This document shows, one piece after another, positions 52,964 to 60,750 of a stretch of DNA of 64,000 bases. Source of the DNA: Nitrobacter sp039808345 (GTDB lineage Bacteria > Pseudomonadota > Alphaproteobacteria > Rhizobiales > Xanthobacteraceae). The stretch spans positions 2,170,001 to 2,234,000 of the forward strand of contig NZ_CP181167.1 in the NCBI RefSeq assembly GCF_047824785.1, read 5' to 3'. Position 1 is the stretch's first letter, and the number at the start of each line of letters is the position of its first letter. A model generated the notes under the pieces. The model saw nothing but the letters and a program-made list of their open reading frames with translations. It searched no databases and was not told the origin of the DNA. A program made the translations under genes and the position numbers.

Positions 52964-53440
52964 ATGCCCGGAAAGCCCCCATCCTCGCCTAAATCCTCGC
53001 CTTTGCAACTGGGCCGCGCCGTGGCGTGGCCTGATTCTCCGGAGCGGGCAAAACTCGACCGCGTGCCCAATCCACAGAAGGGCACCAACTACGTGGCGCG
53101 TTTCACGGCGCCGGAGTTCACCGCGCTATGCCCGGTCACCGGCCAGCCGGATTTCGCGCATCTGGTCATCGACTACGTGCCGGGATCCTGGCTGCTGGAA
53201 TCGAAATCGCTCAAGCTCTATCTCGCCAGTTTTCGCAATCACGGCGCCTTCCACGAGGACTGCACGGTGTCGATCGGCAAGCGCATCGTCGGCGCTATCA
53301 AGCCAAAATGGCTGCGTATCGGCGGCTACTGGTTCCCGCGCGGCGGCATTCCCATCGACGTGTTCTGGCAGACCGGGGCGGCGCCGAAGGGCGTCTGGAT
53401 TCCCGATCAGGATGTGCCACCCTACCGGGGACGAGGCTGA
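52964..53440 (+). CDS. queF: NADPH-dependent 7-cyano-7-deazaguanine reductase
   Basis: Reduces preQ0 to preQ1, the substrate of Tgt. The ATG at 52964 gives 158 aa, the short unimodular QueF type. Visible: catalytic Cys56 in ALCPVTGQPDF with Asp63, and the substrate-binding ESKSLKLYLASFRNH (79-93) and HEDC (97-100). The related tgt and queA genes are 29 kb away, so the pathway is split between loci. It is a single gene preceded by a repeat remnant. Confidence 0.94.
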   Translation: MPGKPPSSPKSSPLQLGRAVAWPDSPERAKLDRVPNPQKGTNYVARFTAPEFTALCPVTGQPDFAHLVIDYVPGSWLLESKSLKLYLASFRNHGAFHEDCTVSIGKRIVGAIKPKWLRIGGYWFPRGGIPIDVFWQTGAAPKGVWIPDQDVPPYRGRG

Positions 53441-53457
53441 CGAGCGTTTCATCGCCG

Positions 53458-54174
53458 TCAAAAATTGATCTTCAACGAAGCACTGAGAGTTGCGCGCCAG
53501 ACATCGTCGATTCTGTAGGGGTTGATATCGGTAATTCCCATGTTACCGCTTCTCGCGCTACCCGTTTCAAATCCACCGGCGTAGGCGACCAAGCCATCCA
53601 GCCCCACCTCAGCATTGGGCGCGATCTTATGCCGGAGTCCGAGCCCGATCTGTGCTGCGGCGCCGGTTCTGGTGTGGCTGGCCAGATCGGCGAGGAAAAT
53701 CCCTGTCGGCTTGTCGGTTTCAACCACTCGGGACAGTGTATTGAATGTTATTCCGAGACCCGCCGTGGTTCTTATGGAGGTCGCATGCGAAAGCGGAACC
53801 TCATAGGCAACATTGCCCAGGATCGCGTTGCTGATCGCCGCGCCCTCGAACCTTGATGAAACCCCATACAGCGGGAAATTCGCATCCCAGCCAATATCAC
53901 TCCGACCATGCTGGTAGCTGATGAAAGCCGACATGGCTGGATCAAACCGATAGCCAACATGGCCACCGCCACCCACGAAATTGCCCAGTTTCACGTTGCC
54001 AACGACACCGCCTCCGGCAAAAGGCGCACCGCCATTAATCGTGCTGGACGATCCGAATGCCGCTCCTCCCGCGACATCCAATCCTGCAAAGAAGCCCTGC
54101 TCTCCCGCGAGCGCAGATAAAGGAGCAGCAATTGTCACGAGCGCGGCCAAGCCCGACAATCCACGCAACGTCAT
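53458..54174 (-). CDS. Outer-membrane beta-barrel protein
   Basis: A 238-aa protein with signal peptide (1-23, ending ALAG), then alternating strands with Gly-rich turns (GGGHVGYRFDPAMSAFISYQHG) and a C-terminal beta-signal LSASLKINF ending in Phe. Length and pattern fit an 8- or 10-strand barrel of the OMP_b-brl type. It differs in sequence from the island barrel at 6706. Convergent with queF, 17 bp apart. Confidence 0.82.
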   Translation of the reverse strand: MTLRGLSGLAALVTIAAPLSALAGEQGFFAGLDVAGGAAFGSSSTINGGAPFAGGGVVGNVKLGNFVGGGGHVGYRFDPAMSAFISYQHGRSDIGWDANFPLYGVSSRFEGAAISNAILGNVAYEVPLSHATSIRTTAGLGITFNTLSRVVETDKPTGIFLADLASHTRTGAAAQIGLGLRHKIAPNAEVGLDGLVAYAGGFETGSARSGNMGITDINPYRIDDVWRATLSASLKINF

Positions 54175-54260
54175 GGTCAGTTATCTCCACAAATCTGTGA
54201 GAGATTATCCCGTTGGTATGGTTACCATCGTCCTAAGGACTCTTCTTGGCGGATCGGAAG

Positions 54261-55472
54261 TTATGCAGCCCGCGATCCCGCCTTCCCGGCCAGCAACCGC
54301 GCGCAGACCAGCCCGAGAATCGCGATGACAACGGCGTTCGCGGCGAGCGTGGGAAATTTCCCTGCCCAGGAAAGGCTCACGCCGTAGGCGACGGGGCCTG
54401 CCGTCTGCCCCATGTAGAAGAAAAACGAATGCAGCGACAGCGCGGTCGCCCGCGCCTGCTCGGACAACTGGCTGGCGAACACCTGAAGGCAGCCGTGAAG
54501 CATGTAGAACCCCCAGCCCATCGCAACGAAGCTGAGAAGCTGGATGCGCCAGTCCGGACCCAGGCCGACCGCCACGATCTGCGCCGCCACCAAAAGGGCG
54601 CCGGAGATCATCATGCCGCGAACACCGATCAGCGCCAGAAACCGTGACACCGTCATGGTGTAGAACAGGCCGCCGACGGCAAAGCCGGCAATGACGAGGC
54701 CCGCGATCGACAGCCGGGTTTCGCCGAGTTCAAACAGAAACGCCGCGACGTAAGGAAACAGTCCGAGCACGCAGCAGCCTTCAATGAAAACGGCCGAATA
54801 ACAGACCCGGGCGTTCGAATTGCTGAAGATTTCCCGATAGCCCCGCCGCAGATCGGTCAGCTTCATCCGCCGCGAGGTCGCGATCGCGTCGCCGCGTTGA
54901 AATCCGAGTCCGACCGCGATCGACACCGCAAGTACCAGCGCGCCGAGCACGACAAGCACGCCGCGCCAGCCGACGAGATCACCGATCACGCCGGCGAACG
55001 ATGCACCCAGCAGGTTGCCTGCCATCGTACCCGCGATGGTCCGGCCGATCGCCACCTGACGCTGCGGCACCGGCACCAGGTCGCTCGCCATGCCGAGCGC
55101 AACCGGGAAAACACCGCCCGATGCGATCCCCGCGAAGATTCGCGTCACGAACAGCGCTGTATAGGACGTACACAGCGCGCCGGCGACGTTCGAGATGCCG
55201 AGCAGCACCAGGCACACCAGCATCAGCCGCCCCTTGCCGAAGATATCGGCGGCCGCGCCGATCAGCGGCTGCACGATGGCGAACGAGAAGGCGGTGACCG
55301 CCGACAGGCCGGCGGCGGTCGCGACCGTCACCGACAGATCGTCGGCGACATGCGGCAGTACCGGGTCCATCGCGCGCGTCGACAGGCTCGCGGCGAATGT
55401 GGCCAGCGCGATGATGTTCAGGAGCGGCGGCAGTCTGGGCTTCCCGGCCGCCGCCGGGGCAGCCGATGTCAT
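54261..55472 (-). CDS. MFS transporter (DHA1-like)
   Basis: A 403-aa protein with 12 predicted membrane segments in two halves. The first loop motif appears as LIGAAADIFGKGRLMLVCLVL (G-x-x-x-D-x-x-G-[KR]) and motif C-like glycines occur in helix 5 (TIAGTMAGNLLGASFAGVIGDLVGWR), which is typical of proton-driven exporters. The substrate cannot be read from sequence. It overlaps the kdsA stop by ATGA, so the two are co-transcribed, though no functional link between them is known to me. Confidence 0.85.
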   Translation of the reverse strand: MTSAAPAAAGKPRLPPLLNIIALATFAASLSTRAMDPVLPHVADDLSVTVATAAGLSAVTAFSFAIVQPLIGAAADIFGKGRLMLVCLVLLGISNVAGALCTSYTALFVTRIFAGIASGGVFPVALGMASDLVPVPQRQVAIGRTIAGTMAGNLLGASFAGVIGDLVGWRGVLVVLGALVLAVSIAVGLGFQRGDAIATSRRMKLTDLRRGYREIFSNSNARVCYSAVFIEGCCVLGLFPYVAAFLFELGETRLSIAGLVIAGFAVGGLFYTMTVSRFLALIGVRGMMISGALLVAAQIVAVGLGPDWRIQLLSFVAMGWGFYMLHGCLQVFASQLSEQARATALSLHSFFFYMGQTAGPVAYGVSLSWAGKFPTLAANAVVIAILGLVCARLLAGKAGSRAA

Positions 55473-56332
55473 TCCGGGCAGGCCGGGTCGGCCGCCTTCG
55501 CCAGCGCATCGAACGCCATCAGCCTTCGCACCAGTGCCTCGAACGAGCGCAGCGGCACCATGTTCGGACCATCCGACGGCGCATGATCGGGATCGGGATG
55601 GGTCTCGATGAACACGCCGGCGACGCCGACCGCGACCGCCGCGCGCGCCAGCACCGGCACGAACTCGCGCTCACCGCCGCTTGAGGTGCCCTTGCCGCCC
55701 GGCTGCTGCACGGAATGGGTCGCGTCGAAAATGACCGGCGCGCCGGTGGTGCGCGCAAGGATCGGCAGCGCGCGCATATCGGACACCAGCGTATTGTAGC
55801 CGAACGACGCGCCGCGCTCGGTCACCAGGACATTGCGGTTGCCCCCGCCGGTGATCTTGGCGACCACGTTCCCCATGTCCCATGGCGCCAGAAACTGCCC
55901 CTTCTTGACGTTGACGACCTTGCCGGTCGCCGCCGCCGCCAGCAACAGGTCGGTCTGCCGGCACAGGAACGCCGGAATCTGCAGCACATCCACCACTTGC
56001 GCGACCTCGGCGCATTGGGCTGCTTCATGGATGTCGGTCAGCACCGGCAATCCGAGCGACGAGCGAATTTCAGCGAAAACCGGCAGCGCCTGCTTCAGCC
56101 CGATCCCCCGCGCGCCGGAAGCGCTGGTGCGGTTGGCCTTGTCGAAAGACGTCTTGAAAACAAGGCCGATGCGCAGCCGCGCCGCGATGTCCTTCAGCGC
56201 GCCGGCCACCTCGAGCGCATGAGCCCGGCTCTCCATCTGGCACGGGCCGGCGATGATCGACAGCGGCCGGTGCTGGCCGAAGGTCACGGAGCCGACGGAA
56301 ACGACGGGTGATGCGGCGACGGGCTGGTTCAA
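55469..56332 (-). CDS. kdsA: 3-deoxy-D-manno-octulosonate 8-phosphate synthase
   Basis: Condenses phosphoenolpyruvate with arabinose 5-phosphate, the first committed step towards the Kdo of lipopolysaccharide. The 287-aa TIM-barrel product has the opening IAGPCQMESRAHALEVAG (25-42), FKTSFDKANRTS (59-70, PEP site) and FDATHSVQQPGGKGTSSGG (about 200-218). The best start is a TTG at 56332, since no ATG fits. The MFS gene follows in overlap. Confidence 0.92.
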   Translation of the reverse strand: MNQPVAASPVVSVGSVTFGQHRPLSIIAGPCQMESRAHALEVAGALKDIAARLRIGLVFKTSFDKANRTSASGARGIGLKQALPVFAEIRSSLGLPVLTDIHEAAQCAEVAQVVDVLQIPAFLCRQTDLLLAAAATGKVVNVKKGQFLAPWDMGNVVAKITGGGNRNVLVTERGASFGYNTLVSDMRALPILARTTGAPVIFDATHSVQQPGGKGTSSGGEREFVPVLARAAVAVGVAGVFIETHPDPDHAPSDGPNMVPLRSFEALVRRLMAFDALAKAADPACPE

Positions 56333-56491
56333 GGTGAGTTCCTCTGCCAGCGGACCATGCCGGGTCGCGGCGGCGGGATCAACCTGCTTGTCGCATCGAA
56401 CGGCAGTCGCCGTTCACCGGCCGGCTTGCCGGCCGTAGCTCCGCCAGGTCCGGCCTGATAGGCTGTACGGCGCGGTTTCCCGGAGTTGCCA

Positions 56492-56848
56492 ATGCGCCTG
56501 CCCCTCGTTGTTTCGCTCGTCACAGCATCCGCCTTTATTGGTACGGCCCGACCGGGACCGGCGTGGGGTCAAACGCCAAACCCGGCATCGCAATCGCCCG
56601 GCGTCATCACCGGCGGAAGCCAGAACGTGATGGTCAACGGCAAGCCCGCCGCGCGTCAGGGCGACGCCACCACCGGCGGCGCGTTGATCGAAGGATCGTC
56701 CAATGTATTCATCAACGGCAAACCGGCCACGATGACCGGCAACCGAACCGGATGCGGCGGTTCGGTCACTTCCGGCGGCCATGGCGTGTTCATCAACGGC
56801 AAGCCGATGGGGCGTCAGGGCGACCAGACATCAGGTTGCGCGAAATAG
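56492..56848 (+). CDS. PAAR-motif protein with signal peptide
   Basis: The ATG at 56492 follows GGAG by 6 bp and yields 118 aa. Residues 1-27 form a Sec signal (PLVVSLVTASAFIGTA ... AWGQ). The rest is built of PAAR-type repeats: GSQNVMVNGKPAARQGDATT, GSSNVFINGKPATMTGNRTG and GGHGVFINGKPMGRQGDQTS, with two cysteines. PAAR proteins normally sharpen the tip of a type VI secretion spike and are not given a signal peptide. No T6SS gene is in the window, so a different role, for example as a periplasmic metal-binding or cell-surface protein, is likely. Confidence 0.8.
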   Translation: MRLPLVVSLVTASAFIGTARPGPAWGQTPNPASQSPGVITGGSQNVMVNGKPAARQGDATTGGALIEGSSNVFINGKPATMTGNRTGCGGSVTSGGHGVFINGKPMGRQGDQTSGCAK

Positions 56849-56851
56849 CTA

Positions 56852-56957
56852 CTAGAGGATGTTCGCTTCTGATTGAATCAGAAGCGAAGCTCTAGATTAT
56901 TGGTTTGACGCGTTTTCTTCACGCGAACCGGTGTCCACTTCGCTTGAAAACGCTCTA
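56852..56957. repeat. Near-complete family A module between the PAAR gene and pyrG
   Basis: Starts at CTAG (56852) with a GCTTCTGATTG/AATCAGAAGC hairpin, then GATTATTGGTTTGAC and the core GCGTTTTC/GAAAACGC ending CTCTA (56957). The TAG read on the minus strand at 56957-56955 is the pyrG stop codon. The distal CTAG has changed to CTAA. Confidence 0.88.
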
Positions 56958-58586
56958 AACTAGCCGGCTCTGCACGACCGCCGCCTGGATGAACGAGGCG
57001 AACAGCGGGTGCGGCTCGAAGGGCCGTGATTTCAGTTCGGGGTGGTACTGCACGCCGATGAACCAGGGATGATCCTGGTATTCGACGATCTCCGGCAGCA
57101 CGCCGTCAGGAGAAAGGCCCGAGAACCGCAGGCCGTGCTGCTCCAGCCGGTCCTTGTAGGCGGTGTTGACTTCATAGCGATGGCGGTGCCGCTCGGAAAT
57201 CTCGACCGCCCCACCGTAGATGCCGGAGACGCGGCTGCCGCGCTTGAGCATCGCCGGATAAGCGCCGAGCCGCATGGTGCCGCCGAGGTCGCCCGCTTTG
57301 GAACGCTTCTCCAGTTCGTTGCCGCGCAGCCATTCGGTCATCAGGCCGACCAGCGGCTCGCGGGTCGGGCCGAATTCGGTCGAGTTGGCGTCCGCGATTC
57401 CGACCAGGTTGCGCGCCGCCTCGATCACGGCCATCTGCATCCCGAAACAGATGCCGAAATAAGGGACGTGCCGTTCGCGCGCGAACCGCGCCGCCTTGAT
57501 CTTGCCCTCCGCGCCGCGCTGGCCAAATCCGCCGGGCACCAGAATGCCGTCGACATGTTCGAGGAACGGCGCGGCGTCTTCATTTTCGAACACTTCGCTC
57601 TCGATCCAGTCGAGGTTGACCTTCACCTTGTTGGCGATGCCGCCATGGGACAGCGCTTCGATCAGCGATTTGTAGGCGTCCTTCATGCCGGTGTATTTGC
57701 CGACGATCGCGATCGTCACCGCCCCTTCCGGATTACGGATGCGCTCGTTGATCTCATGCCAGCCCTTAAGCGCCGGAGGCGCGGCCGGCTCGATTCCGAA
57801 CGCCGCCAGAACCTCGTCGTCGAGTCCCGCGGCATGATAGACTTCCGGCACGGCGTAGATGTTGTCGGCATCGCGCGCCTCGATCACGGCGCTTTCCCGG
57901 ACATTGCAGAACAATCCGAGCTTCCGGCGCTCCTCCGCGGGGATTTCCCGATCGGTGCGGCACAGCAGGATATCGGGCTGGATGCCGATCGATCGCAGCT
58001 CCTTCACGGAATGCTGCGTCGGCTTGGTCTTCAGTTCGCCGGCGCTCGGGATGAACGGCAGCAGCGTCAGGTGAACGTAGATCGCATGACCGCGCGGAAG
58101 ATCGTTCTTGAGCTGCCGGATCGCCTCGAAGAACGGCAGCCCCTCGATGTCACCGACCGTGCCGCCGATCTCGCACAGCACGAAGTCATGGTCGTCGTTG
58201 CCGTCGAGGATGAACGCCTTGATGGCGTTGGTGACGTGGGGAATCACCTGGATCGTGGCCCCGAGATAGTCGCCGCGGCGCTCCCTGGTCAGGATATCCT
58301 GATAGATGCGGCCGGTGGTGATGTTGTCCTGCCTTGTGGCGGGCCGCCCGGTAAAGCGCTCGTAATGACCGAGGTCGAGATCGGTCTCGGCGCCGTCGTC
58401 GGTCACGAACACTTCGCCGTGCTGATACGGCGACATCGTTCCGGGATCGAGGTTGAGGTAGGGGTCGAGCTTGCGAAGGCGGACCTTGTAGCCGCGCGCC
58501 TGCAACAGCGCGCCGAGCGCCGCCGACGCCAGACCTTTTCCGAGCGAGGAGACCACGCCGCCGGTGATGAAAATATACCGCGCCAT
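56955..58586 (-). CDS. pyrG: CTP synthase
   Basis: Makes CTP from UTP, ATP and glutamine. The ATG at 58586 gives 543 aa. The synthase domain begins with ITGGVVSSLGKGLASAALGALLQARG and contains SPYQHGEVFVTDDGAETDLDLGHYERF; the class I glutamine amidotransferase domain has the nucleophile Cys in YFGICFGMQ and HPE in QYHPELKSRPFEP. Length is typical. It is convergent with the PAAR gene and uses a repeat edge as its stop codon. secG lies upstream, a frequent neighbour. Confidence 0.96.
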   Translation of the reverse strand: MARYIFITGGVVSSLGKGLASAALGALLQARGYKVRLRKLDPYLNLDPGTMSPYQHGEVFVTDDGAETDLDLGHYERFTGRPATRQDNITTGRIYQDILTRERRGDYLGATIQVIPHVTNAIKAFILDGNDDHDFVLCEIGGTVGDIEGLPFFEAIRQLKNDLPRGHAIYVHLTLLPFIPSAGELKTKPTQHSVKELRSIGIQPDILLCRTDREIPAEERRKLGLFCNVRESAVIEARDADNIYAVPEVYHAAGLDDEVLAAFGIEPAAPPALKGWHEINERIRNPEGAVTIAIVGKYTGMKDAYKSLIEALSHGGIANKVKVNLDWIESEVFENEDAAPFLEHVDGILVPGGFGQRGAEGKIKAARFARERHVPYFGICFGMQMAVIEAARNLVGIADANSTEFGPTREPLVGLMTEWLRGNELEKRSKAGDLGGTMRLGAYPAMLKRGSRVSGIYGGAVEISERHRHRYEVNTAYKDRLEQHGLRFSGLSPDGVLPEIVEYQDHPWFIGVQYHPELKSRPFEPHPLFASFIQAAVVQSRLV

Positions 58587-58752
58587 GGGTCTCAACGTTT
58601 AAGGCTCCCGTGTCGATTCGCCAAAACCAATCGCAGCCGCCAGCCGGAACGCGAATGGGCTGTAGGTAACTTCAAAATTCAAACGATTTTGCAGTCTCTT
58701 GATGGAAACTGCTGATGCAGGATGGCGACCCCGCCCTGCATCATGTCCTGCT

Positions 58753-59127
58753 TTATTGGGAACGCGGCGCCTGCGGACCGGCGGGGGCCGGCGCCTGTTC
58801 CGACTGCTTCAGCGAATCGAGCAGACCGCCACCGCTCGGCGGGGTGACCGGGGTGGACGGCTGCGATTGCGACGCTGGCGCCGCATCCAGGATCGAGCCC
58901 GGTTTCTGTTCGACGCCGGCAAGCCAGGACAGGAGCAGGCTGGTTGCGAAAAACCCTGCCGCAAGGAAAGACGTCGTGCGCGTCAGCAGGTTCGCCGTGC
59001 CCCGGCTTGACATGAAACCGGCGCCGCCGCCCATGCCGAGGCCGCCGCCTTCGGATTTCTGCAGCAGAACGACGACGGTCAACGTCGCGACGATGATCAA
59101 ATGGATGACGATAATTGCGGTCTGCAT
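58753..59127 (-). CDS. secG: SecG, preprotein translocase subunit
   Basis: The ATG at 59127 gives 124 aa; a longer frame starting at 59172 adds no hydrophobic part. Two membrane segments (about 2-20 and 54-75) flank the loop QKSEGGGLGMGGGAGFMSSRGTANLLTR, the SecG hallmark. The C-terminal tail is Ser/Pro-rich, an extension usual in this group. SecG assists SecYEG in export. It is upstream of pyrG on the same strand. Confidence 0.93.
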   Translation of the reverse strand: MQTAIIVIHLIIVATLTVVVLLQKSEGGGLGMGGGAGFMSSRGTANLLTRTTSFLAAGFFATSLLLSWLAGVEQKPGSILDAAPASQSQPSTPVTPPSGGGLLDSLKQSEQAPAPAGPQAPRSQ

Positions 59128-59190
59128 CTCTGGCCTTCCATCACAAGTGCGCGCCGGACGGCCGGACATCACAGGCTTGCGGGGCTTGAA

Positions 59191-59318
59191 CTAGGGTCTG
59201 TTTCAACTGCGTTGAATTCAGACTCGTCGCTTATCTTTATTGTTTGAGCATGATCTTTTCCGAAAACCGGTTTCCACTTTGCGCTGGCGCGGCCCTTCGG
59301 GTCGGGATCATGCTCTAG
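59191..59318. repeat. Complete family A module bounded by CTAG
   Basis: CTAG (59191) to CTAG (59318): first a GTCTGTTT/TTCAGAC hairpin, an AT-rich spacer with CGCTTATCTTT, then the core GAGCATGATC/GATCATGCTC with the AACCGGTTTCCACTTTGCG loop. It is an inverted near-copy of 26226-26340. It begins the five-module array in the gap 59128-59748. Confidence 0.9.
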
Positions 59319-59397
59319 TGGGTTCGGCTCCAACGTTCGCATCCGGGACGCGCGGCCAGCGGCCAAAGGAGGCGCGAATATCAAACTCACTCCACTC
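59315..59397. repeat. Family B module, decayed copy
   Basis: Shares CTAG at 59315 with the preceding module. CTAGTGGGTTC ... CAACGTTCGCATCC pairs only in part with GCGAATATCAAACTCACTCCACT at the other end. The final CTAG is changed. Confidence 0.65.
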
Positions 59398-59453
59398 GGC
59401 GGGGTATCTACACGATCAGGCGCGGCGTTGTCACCCCCACAGGGTCGCCCCCG

Positions 59454-59560
59454 CTAGAACGTCGGACCCGAAAGTGGGAACCGGTTTCGGGATAAATCCG
59501 ATGCTCAATCAATTAACTGGAGCGGCGGCGCTGATTCCATTTGACCGGCCGCCGCTCTAG
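59454..59560. repeat. Family A module bounded by CTAG, inverted relative to 30775-30870
   Basis: Core arms GAACGTCGGA and TCCGATGCTC (partly mismatched) around ACCCGAAAGTGGGAACCGGT, then CAATCAATTAACTG and a GCGGCGGC/GCCGCCGC hairpin ending CTAG (59557-59560). Confidence 0.85.
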
Positions 59561-59632
59561 TGGTCCGATTCTAACATTCGCATCCCGTTTCAGCGTGCCT
59601 TCTTGCGAATGTTAGAATCGAAGGACCACTAG
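59557..59632. repeat. Family B module, copy 4
   Basis: Shares CTAG at 59557 with the family A module before it. CTAGTGGTCC/GGACCACTAG ends, and GATTCTAACATTCGCAT pairs with a TTGCGAATGTTAGAATC far arm. A near-perfect palindrome of 76 bp. Confidence 0.9.
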
Positions 59633-59645
59633 CAAATATAAGCTC

Positions 59646-59724
59646 CTAGTGGAGTTTTGAATTTGACATTCGCATCCGCGACGCGCAGCCGAATGGGTCG
59701 CGAATGTCAAATGTACTCCACTAG
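59646..59724. repeat. Family B module, copy 5
   Basis: CTAGTGGAGT at the left and ACTCCACTAG at the right; TTTGACATTCGC pairs with GCGAATGTCAAA. The stem differs from copies 1 and 4 but both arms changed together. It ends 25 bp before the tpiA stop codon. Confidence 0.9.
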
Positions 59725-59748
59725 GCGGGCGGCCGCGGCAGGAAACGG

Positions 59749-60501
59749 TCAGGCAACGGCCTGGGCGATTCCCAGGAAATCCGCCGCCTTGAGGCTGGCG
59801 CCGCCGATCAACGCTCCGTTCACGTTCGGAACCGCCAGCAGCTCCGCGGCGTTCGACGGCTTCACCGACCCGCCATACAGAATGCGAATCTTCGTGCCTT
59901 CCACGCTAAACCGTTCCGCGAGCTTTTCGCGGATAAACCTGTGGACTTCCTGCACGTCCTGCGATGTCGGCGTGCGCCCGGTGCCGATCGCCCAGACGGG
60001 CTCGTAGGCCACGACGAGATTGGCGGCCGTCGCGCCGTCCGGCAGCGAGCCCGTGAGCTGCTGACCTACCACATCGAGCGTCTGACCGGCATCGCGCTGG
60101 TCCTGCGTCTCGCCGACGCAGACGATGGCGGTCAGCCCCGCCCGCCACGCGGCTTCGGCTTTTCCCCGCACGAGAGCATCGGTCTCCGCGTGATCGGCGC
60201 GGCGCTCGGAATGGCCGACGATGACCGCGGTAGCGCCCGCATCCGCCAGCATCTCGGCGGAAATATCCCCGGTATGGGCGCCGGACGGTTTGGGATGGCA
60301 ATCCTGCCCGCCGATCCCCACCGGCGAGCCCTGCACCGCCCCCACGAACGCCAACACCAGCGTCGCCGGCGGACAAATGAGCAGATCGGCTTTTTGCGCG
60401 GGGCCAGCCGCTCCCGAGATGATCTGGCCGAGTTCGCTGGCCGAAGCCTTGAGGCCGTTCATCTTCCAGTTTCCAGCAATCAGCGGTCGCAGCCCGGTCA
60501 T
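59749..60501 (-). CDS. tpiA: Triose-phosphate isomerase
   Basis: Interconverts dihydroxyacetone phosphate and glyceraldehyde 3-phosphate. The 250-aa TIM-barrel protein has NWKMNG (Lys at 13), the catalytic His region GHSERR (96-101), the catalytic Glu in VVAYEPVWAIGTGRTP and the phosphate loop YGGSVKPSNA. Length is typical. It is divergent from ppiD with a 249-bp gap whose start has a GGCCGGGGC/GCCCCGGC hairpin. Confidence 0.96.
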   Translation of the reverse strand: MTGLRPLIAGNWKMNGLKASASELGQIISGAAGPAQKADLLICPPATLVLAFVGAVQGSPVGIGGQDCHPKPSGAHTGDISAEMLADAGATAVIVGHSERRADHAETDALVRGKAEAAWRAGLTAIVCVGETQDQRDAGQTLDVVGQQLTGSLPDGATAANLVVAYEPVWAIGTGRTPTSQDVQEVHRFIREKLAERFSVEGTKIRILYGGSVKPSNAAELLAVPNVNGALIGGASLKAADFLGIAQAVA

Positions 60502-60750
60502 GGATCTCTCATAGGTGATTTTGAGGTTGCGTCATTTCGGCGTGCCGGCAATCCGACGCCGAAGTTCACGGACCTTGCTAGCAGAGGTTATCGGCCGGGG
60601 CCAGCCTCCGGCGCCCGCCCCGGCTCATGGCCGGGGCGTTCCACCGAGGTTGCGACGGCGCGCTTGCCACTTTATGATGCGTTATCAATTCGGTGGCGTC
60701 CTCGCTTCCGCCCAAGTACGACCTGCTTCCCTCCTGCAAAAGACGGACTC

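Noticed and set aside
57042..58715. Open reading frame of 557 codons antisense to pyrG
   Set aside because: Same shadow effect over a certain pyrG; no motif and biased composition.
59191..59724. CRISPR array between secG and tpiA
   Set aside because: Repeat units are two different palindrome families of unequal length, in both orientations, without regular spacers or cas genes.
59941..60750. Extension of ppiD by 270 codons upstream
   Set aside because: It would overlap tpiA on the other strand and a GC-rich hairpin; the ATG at 60751 gives the expected membrane anchor at once.
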